Source of the DNA: a bacterium | GTDB lineage: Bacteria > RBG-13-66-14 | Assembly: GCA_026398675.1 (NCBI GenBank) | Contig: JAPLSK010000173.1 | Span: 1 to 30,454 of the forward strand | Reading direction: 5' to 3' | DNA: 30,454 nt | Shown: one piece after another, positions 7,646 to 16,300 of the stretch | How the letters are laid out: the number at the start of each line of letters is the position of its first letter | Position numbering within the stretch: position 1 is the first letter of the stretch | The notes under the pieces: generated by a model | Told to the model about the DNA's origin: nothing | Database searches by the model: none | What the model saw: the letters and a program-made list of their open reading frames with translations, nothing else | Translations under genes and position numbers: made by a program

Positions 7646-7860
7646 CGGTGTACGTTCGGGCCGTCATCGCCTGTCTCGCAGCCTTCTGGATTGTCACGGA
7701 GGGTGTTATTGCACTGGTTGCCGGACGGGCGCCGGTTTTCCTGCAGCAGGAGCTGGACTGGCTCCAATACGTCCTGTTGCTCGTGCTCGTCGGCCTTTTG
7801 ACCTGGGCCGCGGTGAGACGCTGCCTCGCCGGTCGGCGGGACAAGGGGGCGGGGAACTGA
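7642..7860 (+). CDS. Small two-span membrane protein
   Basis: A 72-residue protein with two hydrophobic helices (about residues 5-26 and 40-60) and a basic C-terminal tail (RRCLAGRRDK), which suggests a cytoplasmic C terminus. The start TTG overlaps the transporter stop as TTGA, exactly as at the preceding gene junction; GTG 7648 is an alternative. The arrangement suggests translation coupled to the transporter. No family is recognised. It could be an accessory subunit of the transporter or an unrelated small protein. Confidence 0.55.
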   Translation: MTVYVRAVIACLAAFWIVTEGVIALVAGRAPVFLQQELDWLQYVLLLVLVGLLTWAAVRRCLAGRRDKGAGN

Positions 7861-7896
7861 AGATTACGGTCCAGCCGTCGCGGGAAAGCCCCGCGC

Positions 7897-7925
7897 TTGA
7901 CGCGGGAGTAAATTGCGGCTATATT
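7897..7925 (+). promoter_or_regulatory. Sigma-70 promoter of ssrA
   Basis: TTGACG (7897-7902), a 17-base spacer and TATATT (7920-7925) form a near-consensus promoter. Transcription would start at about 7932, six bases before the mature 5' end of tmRNA at 7938, which fits later RNase P trimming. Confidence 0.8.
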
Positions 7926-7937
7926 GTACCTGCCCTT

Positions 7938-8318
7938 GGGGGCGATTCGGGTTCGACGGTGGTCGTTCGAACGTCGGTTGCATGCCGAGGTCGCCGCAGG
8001 CCTCGTAAAAAAGGCGGCAAACCAACAAACGCCGATTACGATATGGCGTTGGCCGCTTAAGCTTCCGTTTCGGATAGCTTAGGCACGTAAGGCCCGTCCC
8101 CCGCGGCTTCGGCCCATCGGGCCGCGGTGTGGGCGTGAAACTGGTGGGCGTCGAGCCCGGGGTGGCCTTCTTCCCCTGGGGGAGACTATTTAGAAGGGGC
8201 TAGTTTCGGGTGGAGGTCGCCGTCGCCCTGCCCGCGGCGAATGTTAAGTACGGCTAAGCATGTAGAGCTGTCGCAAGAGCATCATCGGACGGGGGTTCGA
8301 TTCCCCCCGCCTCCACCA
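7938..8318 (+). ncRNA. ssrA: tmRNA
   Basis: A one-piece transfer-messenger RNA of 381 nt that rescues stalled ribosomes. The 5' GGGGGCG (7938-7944) pairs with CGCCTCC (8308-8314) to form the tRNA-like acceptor stem, including one G-U pair. The GGTTCGATTCC T-arm and an encoded CCA (8316-8318) complete the tRNA-like domain. The tag reading frame ends with GCG TTG GCC GCT TAA at 8058-8060. With resume codon GGC 8016 the tag is GKPTNADYDMALAA; the preceding GGC 8013 is a possible alternative. The ALAA end is the classic ClpXP degron. SmpB is not in the window. Confidence 0.95.
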
Positions 8319-8325
8319 ATGAAAG

Positions 8326-8356
8326 AGGCTCCTCCGCGGGGAGGAGCCTTGTGTTT
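8326..8356 (+). terminator. Rho-independent terminator of ssrA
   Basis: A perfect 10-bp stem AGGCTCCTCC/GGAGGAGCCT (8326-8335 and 8340-8349) with loop GCGG is followed by TGTGTTTA. On the other strand the hairpin is followed by CTCTTTCATT, so it may also serve the convergent protease gene. Confidence 0.75.
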
Positions 8357-8418
8357 ACCTGTGAGCGCCGACGGTTTTAGCCCGACCCGCTCGCTCCATT
8401 GTTTAATTCGTTGTTTCT

Positions 8419-9195
8419 TTAAGAGGGAGAAGGAAGGGGATCAAGAATTTCCTTGATTAAAGATGCATACCATATCGTATTTAAATTAAGTACATTGTTT
8501 ATTCCGCCAGACAGAACGCCAAGGAAGAATACCCCCGGTGAAGGCAATTTAGCCATACGTTCTTCTGTGTTAAGGTAATCAGATATTCGATGTGTAAAAA
8601 CAGGAGAACCACTCATACCAGGTTCAGCGGCTGCATCAACCAAGAAATTAGGTTTTCCATTGTGATATATACCGTAAGGTGATGCTACACAACCACTCTT
8701 TACAATAGGTAAGTTATGGACTTGGTCATAATAACCCTTTGGATATCCAACAATTGAAACATGACTAATCCATGAGGGGTGAATGAATTCTGGTAGCTGC
8801 ATGTCAGGACTGGTCATCATGCCGGTTGTTTCTGTTAACATTGGGTGATCTTGATTGATTAATACACATACAACGTCAGCATCACTACCATATTCAGGAT
8901 GCTCTATCCATTGTGGCGTATTATTTTCATCATATAATGGGATAGTGTAAAATTGATTCTGTGTTAAATCATTACCGTCCAAGTCTGTATGTAACCTTAC
9001 TACGAGTTCAGAAGGATATTGTTCAGTCTTTTCATTGATTACTACATGGCGGTTAGTAACCAATACAAGGTACTTATAGGCGTAAAAGAATCCCGTTGCC
9101 AAACCAATCACTGTATTTCCCACTTTCGAGAGAATGGGAGTGGTTATACGTATGTTGTCCTCGGCGCGATGTAGTTTACGTTCTTCGAGAGTCAT
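8419..9195 (-). CDS. Trypsin-like serine protease, probably acquired
   Basis: A 258-residue protein with a chymotrypsin/trypsin-type catalytic triad: TNRHVV (His50), SDADVV (Asp107) and PGMSGSP (Ser195). There is no signal peptide and no PDZ domain, so it is likely cytoplasmic and shorter than HtrA/DegP proteases. The start ATG 9195 follows AAAGGAG with 7-base spacing. The gene is strikingly AT-rich compared with everything around it (the line 8461-8520 counts 22 G+C of 60). It begins right next to the 3' end of ssrA, a common landing site for genomic islands, and points against its neighbours. Transfer is a reasonable inference, though no integrase is visible. Its target protein is unknown. 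Confidence 0.85.
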   Translation of the reverse strand: MTLEERKLHRAEDNIRITTPILSKVGNTVIGLATGFFYAYKYLVLVTNRHVVINEKTEQYPSELVVRLHTDLDGNDLTQNQFYTIPLYDENNTPQWIEHPEYGSDADVVCVLINQDHPMLTETTGMMTSPDMQLPEFIHPSWISHVSIVGYPKGYYDQVHNLPIVKSGCVASPYGIYHNGKPNFLVDAAAEPGMSGSPVFTHRISDYLNTEERMAKLPSPGVFFLGVLSGGINNVLNLNTIWYASLIKEILDPLPSPS

Positions 9196-9373
9196 GGCTG
9201 GCTCCTTTCTATTTAACTCTAATGGTTACAGTATACACAAATTTAGTTCAGTTTGGGGAGCATTGCAGCACTCCCCTCTGGACACCGTACCCGGCGTCAA
9301 CCTTCGACGGCCCCTCCCCGTTGAATCGGCATCCTCCTCACCGTGTTCCCGACCTGAAGGGAATGCTCCCGTT

Positions 9374-9400
9374 AAAAAAAAGCCCTTCCGGTGGAAAGGC
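9374..9400 (-). terminator. Rho-independent terminator of the outer-membrane protein gene
   Basis: Read on the minus strand, GCCTTTCC, a 3-base loop and GGAAGGGC form an 8-bp stem with one G-U pair, followed at once by eight T residues. It lies 26 bases beyond the stop codon at 9426. Confidence 0.85.
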
Positions 9401-9425
9401 GCGGGGGAGAACCGCCGTCGCCGGG

Positions 9426-10871
9426 TCAAAGGGTGAAGCCCAGGGAGAGAGAGCCGCCCAGGCTGGCGTCCACGTCTCTGGGCCGGATGAGGTTGCTCAT
9501 CAGCGCCAGGCTCATGTGGAACACGTCGCCGATGTTGAACCCCATCCCGGCGGAGAGGGTGAACTTGGCGGGGGACGCTTCCTCGAAGAGGGCGTTGTAG
9601 TTCGTGCTCATCCCGGCGCGCACGGTGACGATACCCGCGAGTTCGTACTCGGCTCCGATGGCGAGGTTCCGCTCGTGGTAAGGGACCACGTCCTCCTCGA
9701 CCCCGGTCAGCGGGTTGTACACGCAGGACAGATTCGCCACGGGTAAAAGGTCCAGGTCCATCGCCACGAGAAGGCCGTCTATTGGTTCGTAGGCCGCTCC
9801 GATGCGAAGCTCCGGGTTTATCCGGGTGGGCTCGAAGCGGGGATCGTCCCAGGCGAGCTGGGTGGGGATGAGATTGCGCGCCAGGAGCCCGTATTGGAAA
9901 CGCTCGCCCCATTTCCCCTGGACGCCCAAATCAATGCTGAATCCGCTCCCCGTGGCGATGGTGCGCAGGGTGAAAATGTTGTTGAGAATCCAGTTCGAGC
10001 CGACGTCGAAGATGCCCGGGTCGAAGTTGGTGATGTCGGCGTCTGAAAGAATGCCGACGGAATCCCCGTCGCGCTCCCCGTGGATGAACTTGAGGGTCAC
10101 GCCCACGGCGATGTAGTCGTCCCGGGTCAGCTCGAAGGAGTAGCCGTAGCTGAGACCGATGGTGTTCGTCACCAGACCTGAGAGGGTGATGCGGGAGCGG
10201 TTTTCCTCCAGACCGATGTCGTTTCCGGGAGTGTCGCCGATGAACGAATCCCGGTCCGGGTCGTTGGGATCGTAGCCGGGCCAGAGCAGGTCGAACTCCT
10301 CCTCGGTCAGCAGGCCCTCATTGTAGAGGGCGAGGACGTCCGAGGGGGATTGCAGGTATTCGCTGGGAATGAGCCGGGACAGGTGGGTGTCCACCCAGGG
10401 TCCGACCTCGATGTGGTTTTCGTACAGCCAGGAGACGACCGCCGGGCCGACCTGGGTTGCCACGCCGGAGTGCAGATCCCAGGCGATGCCCACCCCGGGC
10501 TCGTTAAAGGCGGCGAGGGAGTCCACGATGTCGTTTACATAACGGTGAGCCTCCTCGGGGTTTTTGTCTATGTAGTCCATGAGGCCCTTGTAAGTCTCCG
10601 GGAAATTGTCTCTGAGATTGTAATACTGGTTCAGATCGTTGACGTACTGGGTGAGGTTGTCCTCGCCTGAGAAACCGAAGATGCTGTCGGTGGTCGAGAG
10701 GTTGACCTGGTTTCCGAAGGCCGCCGGATTCCAGAAGGCGGCGGTGGCGTCGTCAACCAGCGCCACCTGGGCGCCGCCCATCCCCAGAGCCCGGGTGCCG
10801 AAGATGTTCATCCCGACGGCCGGAATCGTGAGGATAATCATGCCGAGAATGATTCGTTTTGAATAAATCAC
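9426..10871 (-). CDS. Outer-membrane beta-barrel protein (PorV / TraF-like family)
   Basis: A 481-residue protein with an N-terminal hydrophobic export signal and then GTRALGMGGAQVALVDDATAAFWNPAAFG (described in two halves: ALGMGGA and AFWNPAA, residues about 27-50), the hallmark of PorV/UPF0164 and TraF_2-type outer-membrane proteins. The rest alternates short polar and aromatic strands typical of a barrel and ends with the strand LGGSLSLGFTL, whose terminal hydrophobic pattern fits outer-membrane insertion. A long helical, acidic insertion (about 75-230) separates the first strands from the barrel. The start is taken as GTG 10871; its ribosome site is weak, with GGAGG lying about 21 bases upstream. 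It may carry secreted proteins or form a pore, but that is inference from the family. Confidence 0.8.
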   Translation of the reverse strand: MIYSKRIILGMIILTIPAVGMNIFGTRALGMGGAQVALVDDATAAFWNPAAFGNQVNLSTTDSIFGFSGEDNLTQYVNDLNQYYNLRDNFPETYKGLMDYIDKNPEEAHRYVNDIVDSLAAFNEPGVGIAWDLHSGVATQVGPAVVSWLYENHIEVGPWVDTHLSRLIPSEYLQSPSDVLALYNEGLLTEEEFDLLWPGYDPNDPDRDSFIGDTPGNDIGLEENRSRITLSGLVTNTIGLSYGYSFELTRDDYIAVGVTLKFIHGERDGDSVGILSDADITNFDPGIFDVGSNWILNNIFTLRTIATGSGFSIDLGVQGKWGERFQYGLLARNLIPTQLAWDDPRFEPTRINPELRIGAAYEPIDGLLVAMDLDLLPVANLSCVYNPLTGVEEDVVPYHERNLAIGAEYELAGIVTVRAGMSTNYNALFEEASPAKFTLSAGMGFNIGDVFHMSLALMSNLIRPRDVDASLGGSLSLGFTL

Positions 10872-10897
10872 GCGCTAACCCAATGTTTCTCGCCTCC

Positions 10898-10926
10898 ATT
10901 TTAGGGCTTAAATTCCAAGATTACAA
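10898..10926 (-). promoter_or_regulatory. Putative sigma-70 promoter of the outer-membrane protein gene
   Basis: On the minus strand TTGTAA, a 17-base spacer and TAAAAT stand about 27 bases upstream of the start codon. The -10 is good and the -35 moderate. Confidence 0.5.
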
Positions 10927-11003
10927 ATGTTTTACTTCGCACCGCCGACGCCACCTCCCCCGGGAGTGGTTCAATGCGATAACCCCCCATGTTTTACGGC
11001 ATG

Positions 11004-11033
11004 AAGAAAGGTCGTAGGCGGGCGGCCTTTTTT
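11004..11033. terminator. Probable bidirectional terminator after the response-regulator gene
   Basis: AAAGGTCG (11007-11014) pairs with CGGCCTTT (11023-11030), including one G-U pair. A run of six T follows on the plus strand and CTTTCTTC follows on the minus strand. It is placed to end the minus-strand response-regulator transcript. Confidence 0.6.
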
Positions 11034-11062
11034 CCTCCGGGGCGCTCGGGCGGCGCGAATTT

Positions 11063-12412
11063 TCAGTCCTTCTTTTTCCCCAGACACTCGAAGGTCGCGA
11101 CTCGCCGTCTGAGCGTCGAAAGCGATATCCCCAGCGCCGTCGCCGCGTGGGTTTTGTTGTCCCGGTAAAATTTCAAGGCCCGCTCGATGTAGTCCTTCTC
11201 GACATCGGCCAGGGGTCGCACTTCGGATGTTCCCGGTCCGGCGTTTTTCCCGGAGCCGCACTCTATCAGCGACGCGGGATCGAGCTCCCCGCCGTCGGCG
11301 AGAATCACGGATCGCTCCAGGATGTTGCGCAGCTCACGCACGTTGCCGGGCCAGCGGTAACTCATCAGCACGGCGAGCTGCTCCTCGGGAAGCGCCCCGT
11401 AGACCCCCTGGGTCATGTTTTCCAGAAGGTTCCGGCACAGAAGGGGGATATCCTCCCGGCACTCCCTCAGCGGGGGGACGTTAATCGTGATGACGGCCAG
11501 TCTGTAGTAGAGGTCCTCGCGGAAGCGGCCGTTCTTTATGTCCAGGACGATGGGCCGGTTCGTGGTGGCGAGGACCCGGACGTTCAGTGGTATCTCCACG
11601 TCGCCCCCCAGGCGGCGAATCCGGCCCTCCTCCAGGACGATCAACAGTTTGCTCTGGAGCGGGAGGGGCATTTCCGCTATCTCGTCCAATAAAAGGGTGC
11701 CGTCCTTGACCAGCTCGAAGACGCCCTTCCGCCGTGCTTCGGCGCCGGTAAAGGCCCCCTTCTCGTAGCCGAAGAGCTCTGATTCGATGAGGTTCTCGGG
11801 GATTGAGGCGCAGTTCACGCTGAGGAGGTCTTCCTTCCGCCCGCTCAGGCGGTGGATGGCCCTCGCCGCGACCCCCTTGCCCACCCCGGTTTCCCCGGTG
11901 ATGAGAATTGTGGAATCGGTCTGGGCGGCCAGCTCGATGAGCCGCTTTGTCTCCTGAATCGCCGTTGAATCGCCGACGAGCTCGTCGGTCTGTCGCGCCC
12001 TCTCGAGTTGGAATTCCGTAATGCGATTGCGCCGTTCGAGCTCAGCCAGACGGGCTGCCTTGGCCACCGTGAAGTAGAACTCGTCGAGCTCGAGAGGTTT
12101 GGTGAGGTAGTGGAAGGCTCCGTTCTTGACCGCCTCGACCGCCTCGGTGAGCGACCCGTAAGCGGTTGCGAAGATAACCTTGACCCCGGGGTCCGCCTCC
12201 CGAATCTGCCGTTCAATCTCCGATCCCCGGATGTCGGGGAGCTTCTGGTCCAACAGGACGATGTTGGGGTTCCAGGTTTTGAAAAATTCGAGTCCTTCCC
12301 TGCCCGTGGTGGCGTACCGGACGTCGTAACCTTCGAGGCTAAGTCCGTCGCAGGTGCTCTCGCAAAAGGCAGAGTCGTCGTCAACGATGAGCACGCGAGT
12401 CTTAGTTTCCAT
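11063..12412 (-). CDS. Sigma-54-dependent response regulator (NtrC family)
   Basis: About 449 residues in three domains. Residues 5-120 are a receiver domain with acidic pocket Asp11-13, phospho-acceptor Asp55 and Lys in LTKPLE. A central AAA+ domain carries Walker A GETGVGKG, the sigma-54 contact loop GAFTGA in ELFGYEKGAFTGAEAR, Walker B LLLDEI and the WPGNVREL segment. The C terminus has a Fis-type helix-turn-helix (ATALGISLSTLRRRV). It activates transcription by sigma-54 RNA polymerase when phosphorylated. I choose ATG 12412, eight bases after GAGG; ATG 12418 is possible. The open frame extends to 12655, but that would overlap the upstream gene and the extra sequence does not look like protein. 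No histidine kinase is encoded nearby. Confidence 0.93.
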   Translation of the reverse strand: METKTRVLIVDDDSAFCESTCDGLSLEGYDVRYATTGREGLEFFKTWNPNIVLLDQKLPDIRGSEIERQIREADPGVKVIFATAYGSLTEAVEAVKNGAFHYLTKPLELDEFYFTVAKAARLAELERRNRITEFQLERARQTDELVGDSTAIQETKRLIELAAQTDSTILITGETGVGKGVAARAIHRLSGRKEDLLSVNCASIPENLIESELFGYEKGAFTGAEARRKGVFELVKDGTLLLDEIAEMPLPLQSKLLIVLEEGRIRRLGGDVEIPLNVRVLATTNRPIVLDIKNGRFREDLYYRLAVITINVPPLRECREDIPLLCRNLLENMTQGVYGALPEEQLAVLMSYRWPGNVRELRNILERSVILADGGELDPASLIECGSGKNAGPGTSEVRPLADVEKDYIERALKFYRDNKTHAATALGISLSTLRRRVATFECLGKKKD

Positions 12413-12558
12413 TTTCATTACCTCGCCTGAGGGGGATTGATTAGCCTTAATATGTTGGATTGCATTTAAGTGTTCATTATCGCGGTTCTTTGCGCCGGTA
12501 GATTTTGTCAAACCCGATGGTCGCCTCCCGTAAGTCGGCCGTTCCGCACGGCCCGTGG

Positions 12559-12951
12559 CTACGAGGCTCTCACGCTCCTTGAATTCTTCAGGGCGTTCTC
12601 GATGGTGCTTTTCAGGCCGAAGAGCTCGAAGGGTTTTACCAAGTACCCGTCGCATTCAACGGTCTCGGTGCTTTCGGGCAGGGCGCTGAGCATCACCACC
12701 GGCGTGTCGTAGAGCGAGTGGATGATCTTGGTGGCCTCGAGACCGTTCATTTTCCCCCTAAGCGTGAAATCCATCAGGATTACGTCGGGACGGGTTTTTC
12801 CGCACTGCTCCACCGCTTCCTCGGCGGTGGAGAAGACGCCGATTACATCGTAGCCGAGCCGGGAGAGGCGCAGGCTCAGGTCCATGGCGACGATAATTTC
12901 GTCTTCCACGATGATGATTTTTTCGGGCATGGGCCGATTTACCGGTGGCAT
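12559..12951 (-). CDS. Single-domain response regulator
   Basis: A 130-residue receiver domain with no output domain. The acidic pair Glu16-Asp17, the phospho-acceptor Asp61 in LMDFTL and the lysine in LVKPFE are all present. The GLEATKII and PVVMLSA segments resemble stand-alone receivers that follow PAS-type sensor kinases. Such proteins relay phosphate or bind partner proteins. ATG 12951 is supported by AAGGAG ten bases upstream; ATG 12930 is a second choice. It lies 146 bases upstream of the sigma-54 regulator in the same direction, so the two may belong to one signalling unit. Confidence 0.85.
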   Translation of the reverse strand: MPPVNRPMPEKIIIVEDEIIVAMDLSLRLSRLGYDVIGVFSTAEEAVEQCGKTRPDVILMDFTLRGKMNGLEATKIIHSLYDTPVVMLSALPESTETVECDGYLVKPFELFGLKSTIENALKNSRSVRAS

Positions 12952-13108
12952 AAGTTTGTTTCTCCTTGGTGGGGGGACGACGGGTGCACCCCGATCAGCT
13001 CCCCGCTATTAAGGCTTTTATTTGAAACGTTTGAGTATCTGCGGCATGGATGCCGTACTGTACGAGTGAGCAATCTCCGTGCCTCTTACGGATGAGCGCA
13101 TTTAAAAC

Positions 13109-13144
13109 CCACCCCCGCGTCGTCCGGGTTGGCGGCGGGGGTGG
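13109..13144 (-). terminator. Second hairpin downstream of the cyclase gene
   Basis: A perfect 10-bp GC-rich stem, CCACCCCCGC (13109-13118) and GCGGGGGTGG (13135-13144), is followed on the minus strand by GTTTTAAA. It is a plausible back-up terminator or the 3' end of a short transcript. Confidence 0.5.
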
Positions 13145-13267
13145 TTGGCGGACTTTAATTTAAATATAGATCGTCGTACGGGTGCGGGTTGCGCGAAATG
13201 TCTCCGGGGTGGAGACAGCCAAGATGGTCGTTTCAGAATGACGGGGTGGTTTATTCCGCGACGGCAC

Positions 13268-13298
13268 AAAAAAAGCCCCTGCGGGCCGGTTAAGGGCG
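13268..13298 (-). terminator. Rho-independent terminator of the cyclase gene
   Basis: On the minus strand GCCCT and AGGGGC flank a GC-rich loop and are followed by a run of seven T residues (13268-13274). It starts 13 bases after the stop codon of the cyclase gene. Confidence 0.7.
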
Positions 13299-13310
13299 CG
13301 CCGTCGTCGC

Positions 13311-16300
13311 TTACACGGCGTACCCCCGCTTCCCCATGATTTCGCGGAAGGTTTCCCTCAACTCCTCGTCGCCGATGTTTTCCACTATCTCGTTGTATGT
13401 GACCCGGGCGGATTCCCAGAGACGGGCGGCCTTATCCGCTTCGCCGATCCGCTCGTGGAGCGTCGCCAGGTGCACCGCCTCCTCCACCAGGCTGGTTTTG
13501 TCCGTTTCCTTCTCGAAACCGGCCTCGGCCGTGGGCAGGAAAGCCCGGATACGTTCCCGTTCCTCCAGGGTGAATTCCCTCCGACGCGCCGTCAACCCCA
13601 GGGCGGTCAGGCGGTAAACGGCTATCTCCTTCTCGTCCATGAAATCGCCCACCTCGGCGAAAAGCGCCTCGGACTCCTCCTCGCGCCCGACCTCGGCGTA
13701 GAAGACGGCGAGGGAGAGCTTGACGACCAGGGTCATCCGGTGAGCCCCCACCTCACCGTAGATTTCAATCGCCCGGCGGAAGTGCTTCTCGGCCTTTTCG
13801 TAATCCCCCCGCAGGCGAAACAGGGAACCGAGGCCGTAGTTGGCGTAACCGTCGCCCAGGCGGTTGTCTATGATTGCGTTCATCTCTAGATAGCGGGTGT
13901 TGAGTTCCTCGGCGCGGTCAAAGCGGCCCAGGGTGGTGTAGATCGAGGCCAGGTTGTTGCAGTTGATGGCAAGCCCCAGCCTGTCGCCGCAGCGCTCGGC
14001 GATGTCGTAGGAGCGCTGCAGCAGCTCGATGGCCGTCCCGTAATTGCCCTTCTCCATCTCCACGGTGCCGATGTTGTTCAGCACGCTCTGCATGCCGAGA
14101 AGATAGCCGTGCTTCTCGTAAAGCTCCAGGGTGCGGCTCTGGTACACGCGCCCCTCGTCGAGCAGTTTCAGTTCGTTGAGGATGCTGGCGTGGATATTCG
14201 AGATGCGGGCGCGGACCTTGTCCGAGGCGAAATCATCCTCCCGGACCTGGGAGATGACCTCTTCGGCCCGGGAAATGTAGTTCAGGGCCTCCGGGAAATC
14301 TCCGCGGAGATAGTGGACCCAGGCGATGCCGTACAGGGTCTTGCCGTGGAGCAGGGAGGGCGGTTCGTCCTTTAAAAGCGTCAGGGCGTCGTCGTAGTAC
14401 TCCAGGGAACGGGGGTATTCGCTCAGCCGCTCGTGGGCCGATCCCATCCACTCCATAATCTCCGCGCGCTCCACGACGGTTTGACAGTACCCCAGCGCGG
14501 CCGTAAAGAGGTCTATGGATTCGTGCGGCTTTCCCGTCTCCAGACAGACGTTGCCCCACCCCAGGTAGACCCGGCGGGTGAGATCCCCGTCTTGCGAGTT
14601 CTCGACCGCCTTGGCGTAAAAACGCTTCGCGTCCTCGTTCGCGTAGAGCGACGCGGCGTGTTTTCCGGCCTCGAAGTAGTACGGGGCGGCCTTTTCCGGC
14701 GCGCCGCCGTTTTCGAAGTGGTTGGCCACCAGCGACTGGTAGGCCTGGATCCGGTCGGAGTAGTTGTTCTCGATCCACTTCGCCGTCTTGAGGTGAAGCT
14801 CGCGCTTCTCCCGATGGAGGAGGCTCTTGTAGACCGTCTCGTGCAGAAGGACGTGCTTGAAGATGTACTCCAGGTCGTCCTCGAAGATGGATTCGAGCCG
14901 CCGGTGGATGAGATCCCGCTTCTCCAGGTCCGCCAGGTGGTCGCCCACCGCGTAGTTCATCAGCTCGGTCACGATCCGCCGCCAGAACACCTCACCGACG
15001 ACGGAGGCGCGCTGGATGACCTTCTTCTCCTGGTCGGGGAGGTTGTCTATCCGGGAGCGGAGCACCCCCTCCACGGTGTCGGGAATGTCGAAGCCGCCCT
15101 CTCCATCGTTCGTGAACCAGTGTCCGTCCCGGTATTCGAGGTCCCCCTTTTCGATGAGGTTCTTGATTATCTCCTCGACGAAGAAGGGATTGCCGGCGGC
15201 GAGCTCGACGATGGACCGCCGCTTGGCTTCGTCCAAATCCTCGACGGTCAACAGCTCGGACAAGAGCCGGCGCGTGTCGTCGGGGGAAAGGTCCTCGAGA
15301 TTGATTCTCGTGTGGTGTTCCGACTTCTGGAGATCCTCCAGGAGGGTCCGCGCGTCTGTGTGGTCCCCGGGGGGGCGGGAGTTGATGATCAACAGGCAGC
15401 GGGAGTTGGCCAGGGACCGGGCCAGATGGCCGATGAGCGTCAGGGAGGAGTTGTCGGACCACTGGACGTCCTCCATCAGCATCACGATGTTTTCCTCTTT
15501 GGCCAGTGCTCCCAGCAGTTCCTCAACCACCAGGAGCACCTGGTTGTGAATCTGCCGGGTGTCCTGGTCGTCGGGTGAGTCCCCGTCCTGGCTGAGGGAG
15601 AGGATTTTCCACAGGGTACTCACGGCGTCCACGTCGCCGATCATCCGGCGACCTAGAATCCTGGACACCGACGAGGCGAGTTGGTCGGCCATCTCCTTTT
15701 GGGGCATGTCGTCCTTGATCCCGATGGCCTTCTTGATCATCTCGGCGATGGGGTAGTACGGGGGTGCTCCCGCGTAGCCCAGGCAGCGACCGTGCAGAAC
15801 CCTGGACTTCGAGTCCGCCTGCTGGAGGGCGAGAAAAAGTTCCTCAACCAGGCGGGTTTTCCCTATCCCGGCCTCCCCGACGATGGTCACGACCCGCAGC
15901 CCCTTCCCCTCCGCCACGTCCCGGTAGATGCTCCGGAGTAGGTCGAGCTCCTTCTTCCGCCCGATCAGGGGCGACGAAAGCCCGGGCACGCCGCGGATTT
16001 TCCCCCGCACGATCTTTTCCCCGACGACCTTGTGGCGCTTGAGCTCCGTGCGAAGGCCCTTGGCCCGGATGCGGGACAGCTCCTGGAAGGTGAAGAACTC
16101 CTTCGTCTTGCGGAAGACCTCGTCCGAGACGACGACGGCCCCCACGAGGCCGGTCGTCTCCAGCCGGGAGGCCAGGTTGACGGCGTTGCCGAATACGTGG
16201 TGCGCGCGGCCCGGCGCCTGGGAGTGCCGGCTGACGATGACCTCGCCGAAGTGGACGCCCACGCGGACCTCGAGCTCCAGCCCTTCGTTGACGCCGTAGT

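Larger units (their letters stand above)
12952..13310. other. 359-base region with hairpins and no gene
   Basis: The stretch separates the cyclase gene from the receiver gene, both on the minus strand. It contains two terminator-like hairpins (listed separately) and a perfect 7-bp hairpin TGTCTCC/GGAGACA at 13199-13217 between them. No coding frame is convincing. The promoter of the receiver gene should be here, but no clear boxes are seen. Confidence 0.5.

Noticed and set aside
8241..8456. Open frame spanning the 3' end of ssrA
   Set aside because: It runs through the tmRNA T-arm, CCA end and terminator, which explain the sequence.
9241..9425. Right-hand attachment site for an island at ssrA
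   Set aside because: I looked for a copy of the ssrA 3' end (TTCGATTCCCCCCGCCTCCACCA region) downstream of the protease and did not find one.
12413..12655. Upstream extension of the sigma-54 regulator to 12655
   Set aside because: The added residues resemble no receiver domain and would overlap the upstream gene. GAGG before ATG 12412 fits better.
13145..13339. 64-codon plus-strand frame before the cyclase terminator
   Set aside because: It crosses the terminator hairpin and the end of the cyclase gene, with no ribosome site and an atypical composition.
14433..15578. 381-codon plus-strand frame inside the cyclase gene
   Set aside because: It is the complement of the ATPase/TPR region and looks like low-complexity Val/Leu/Gly sequence. 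The minus-strand gene accounts for it.
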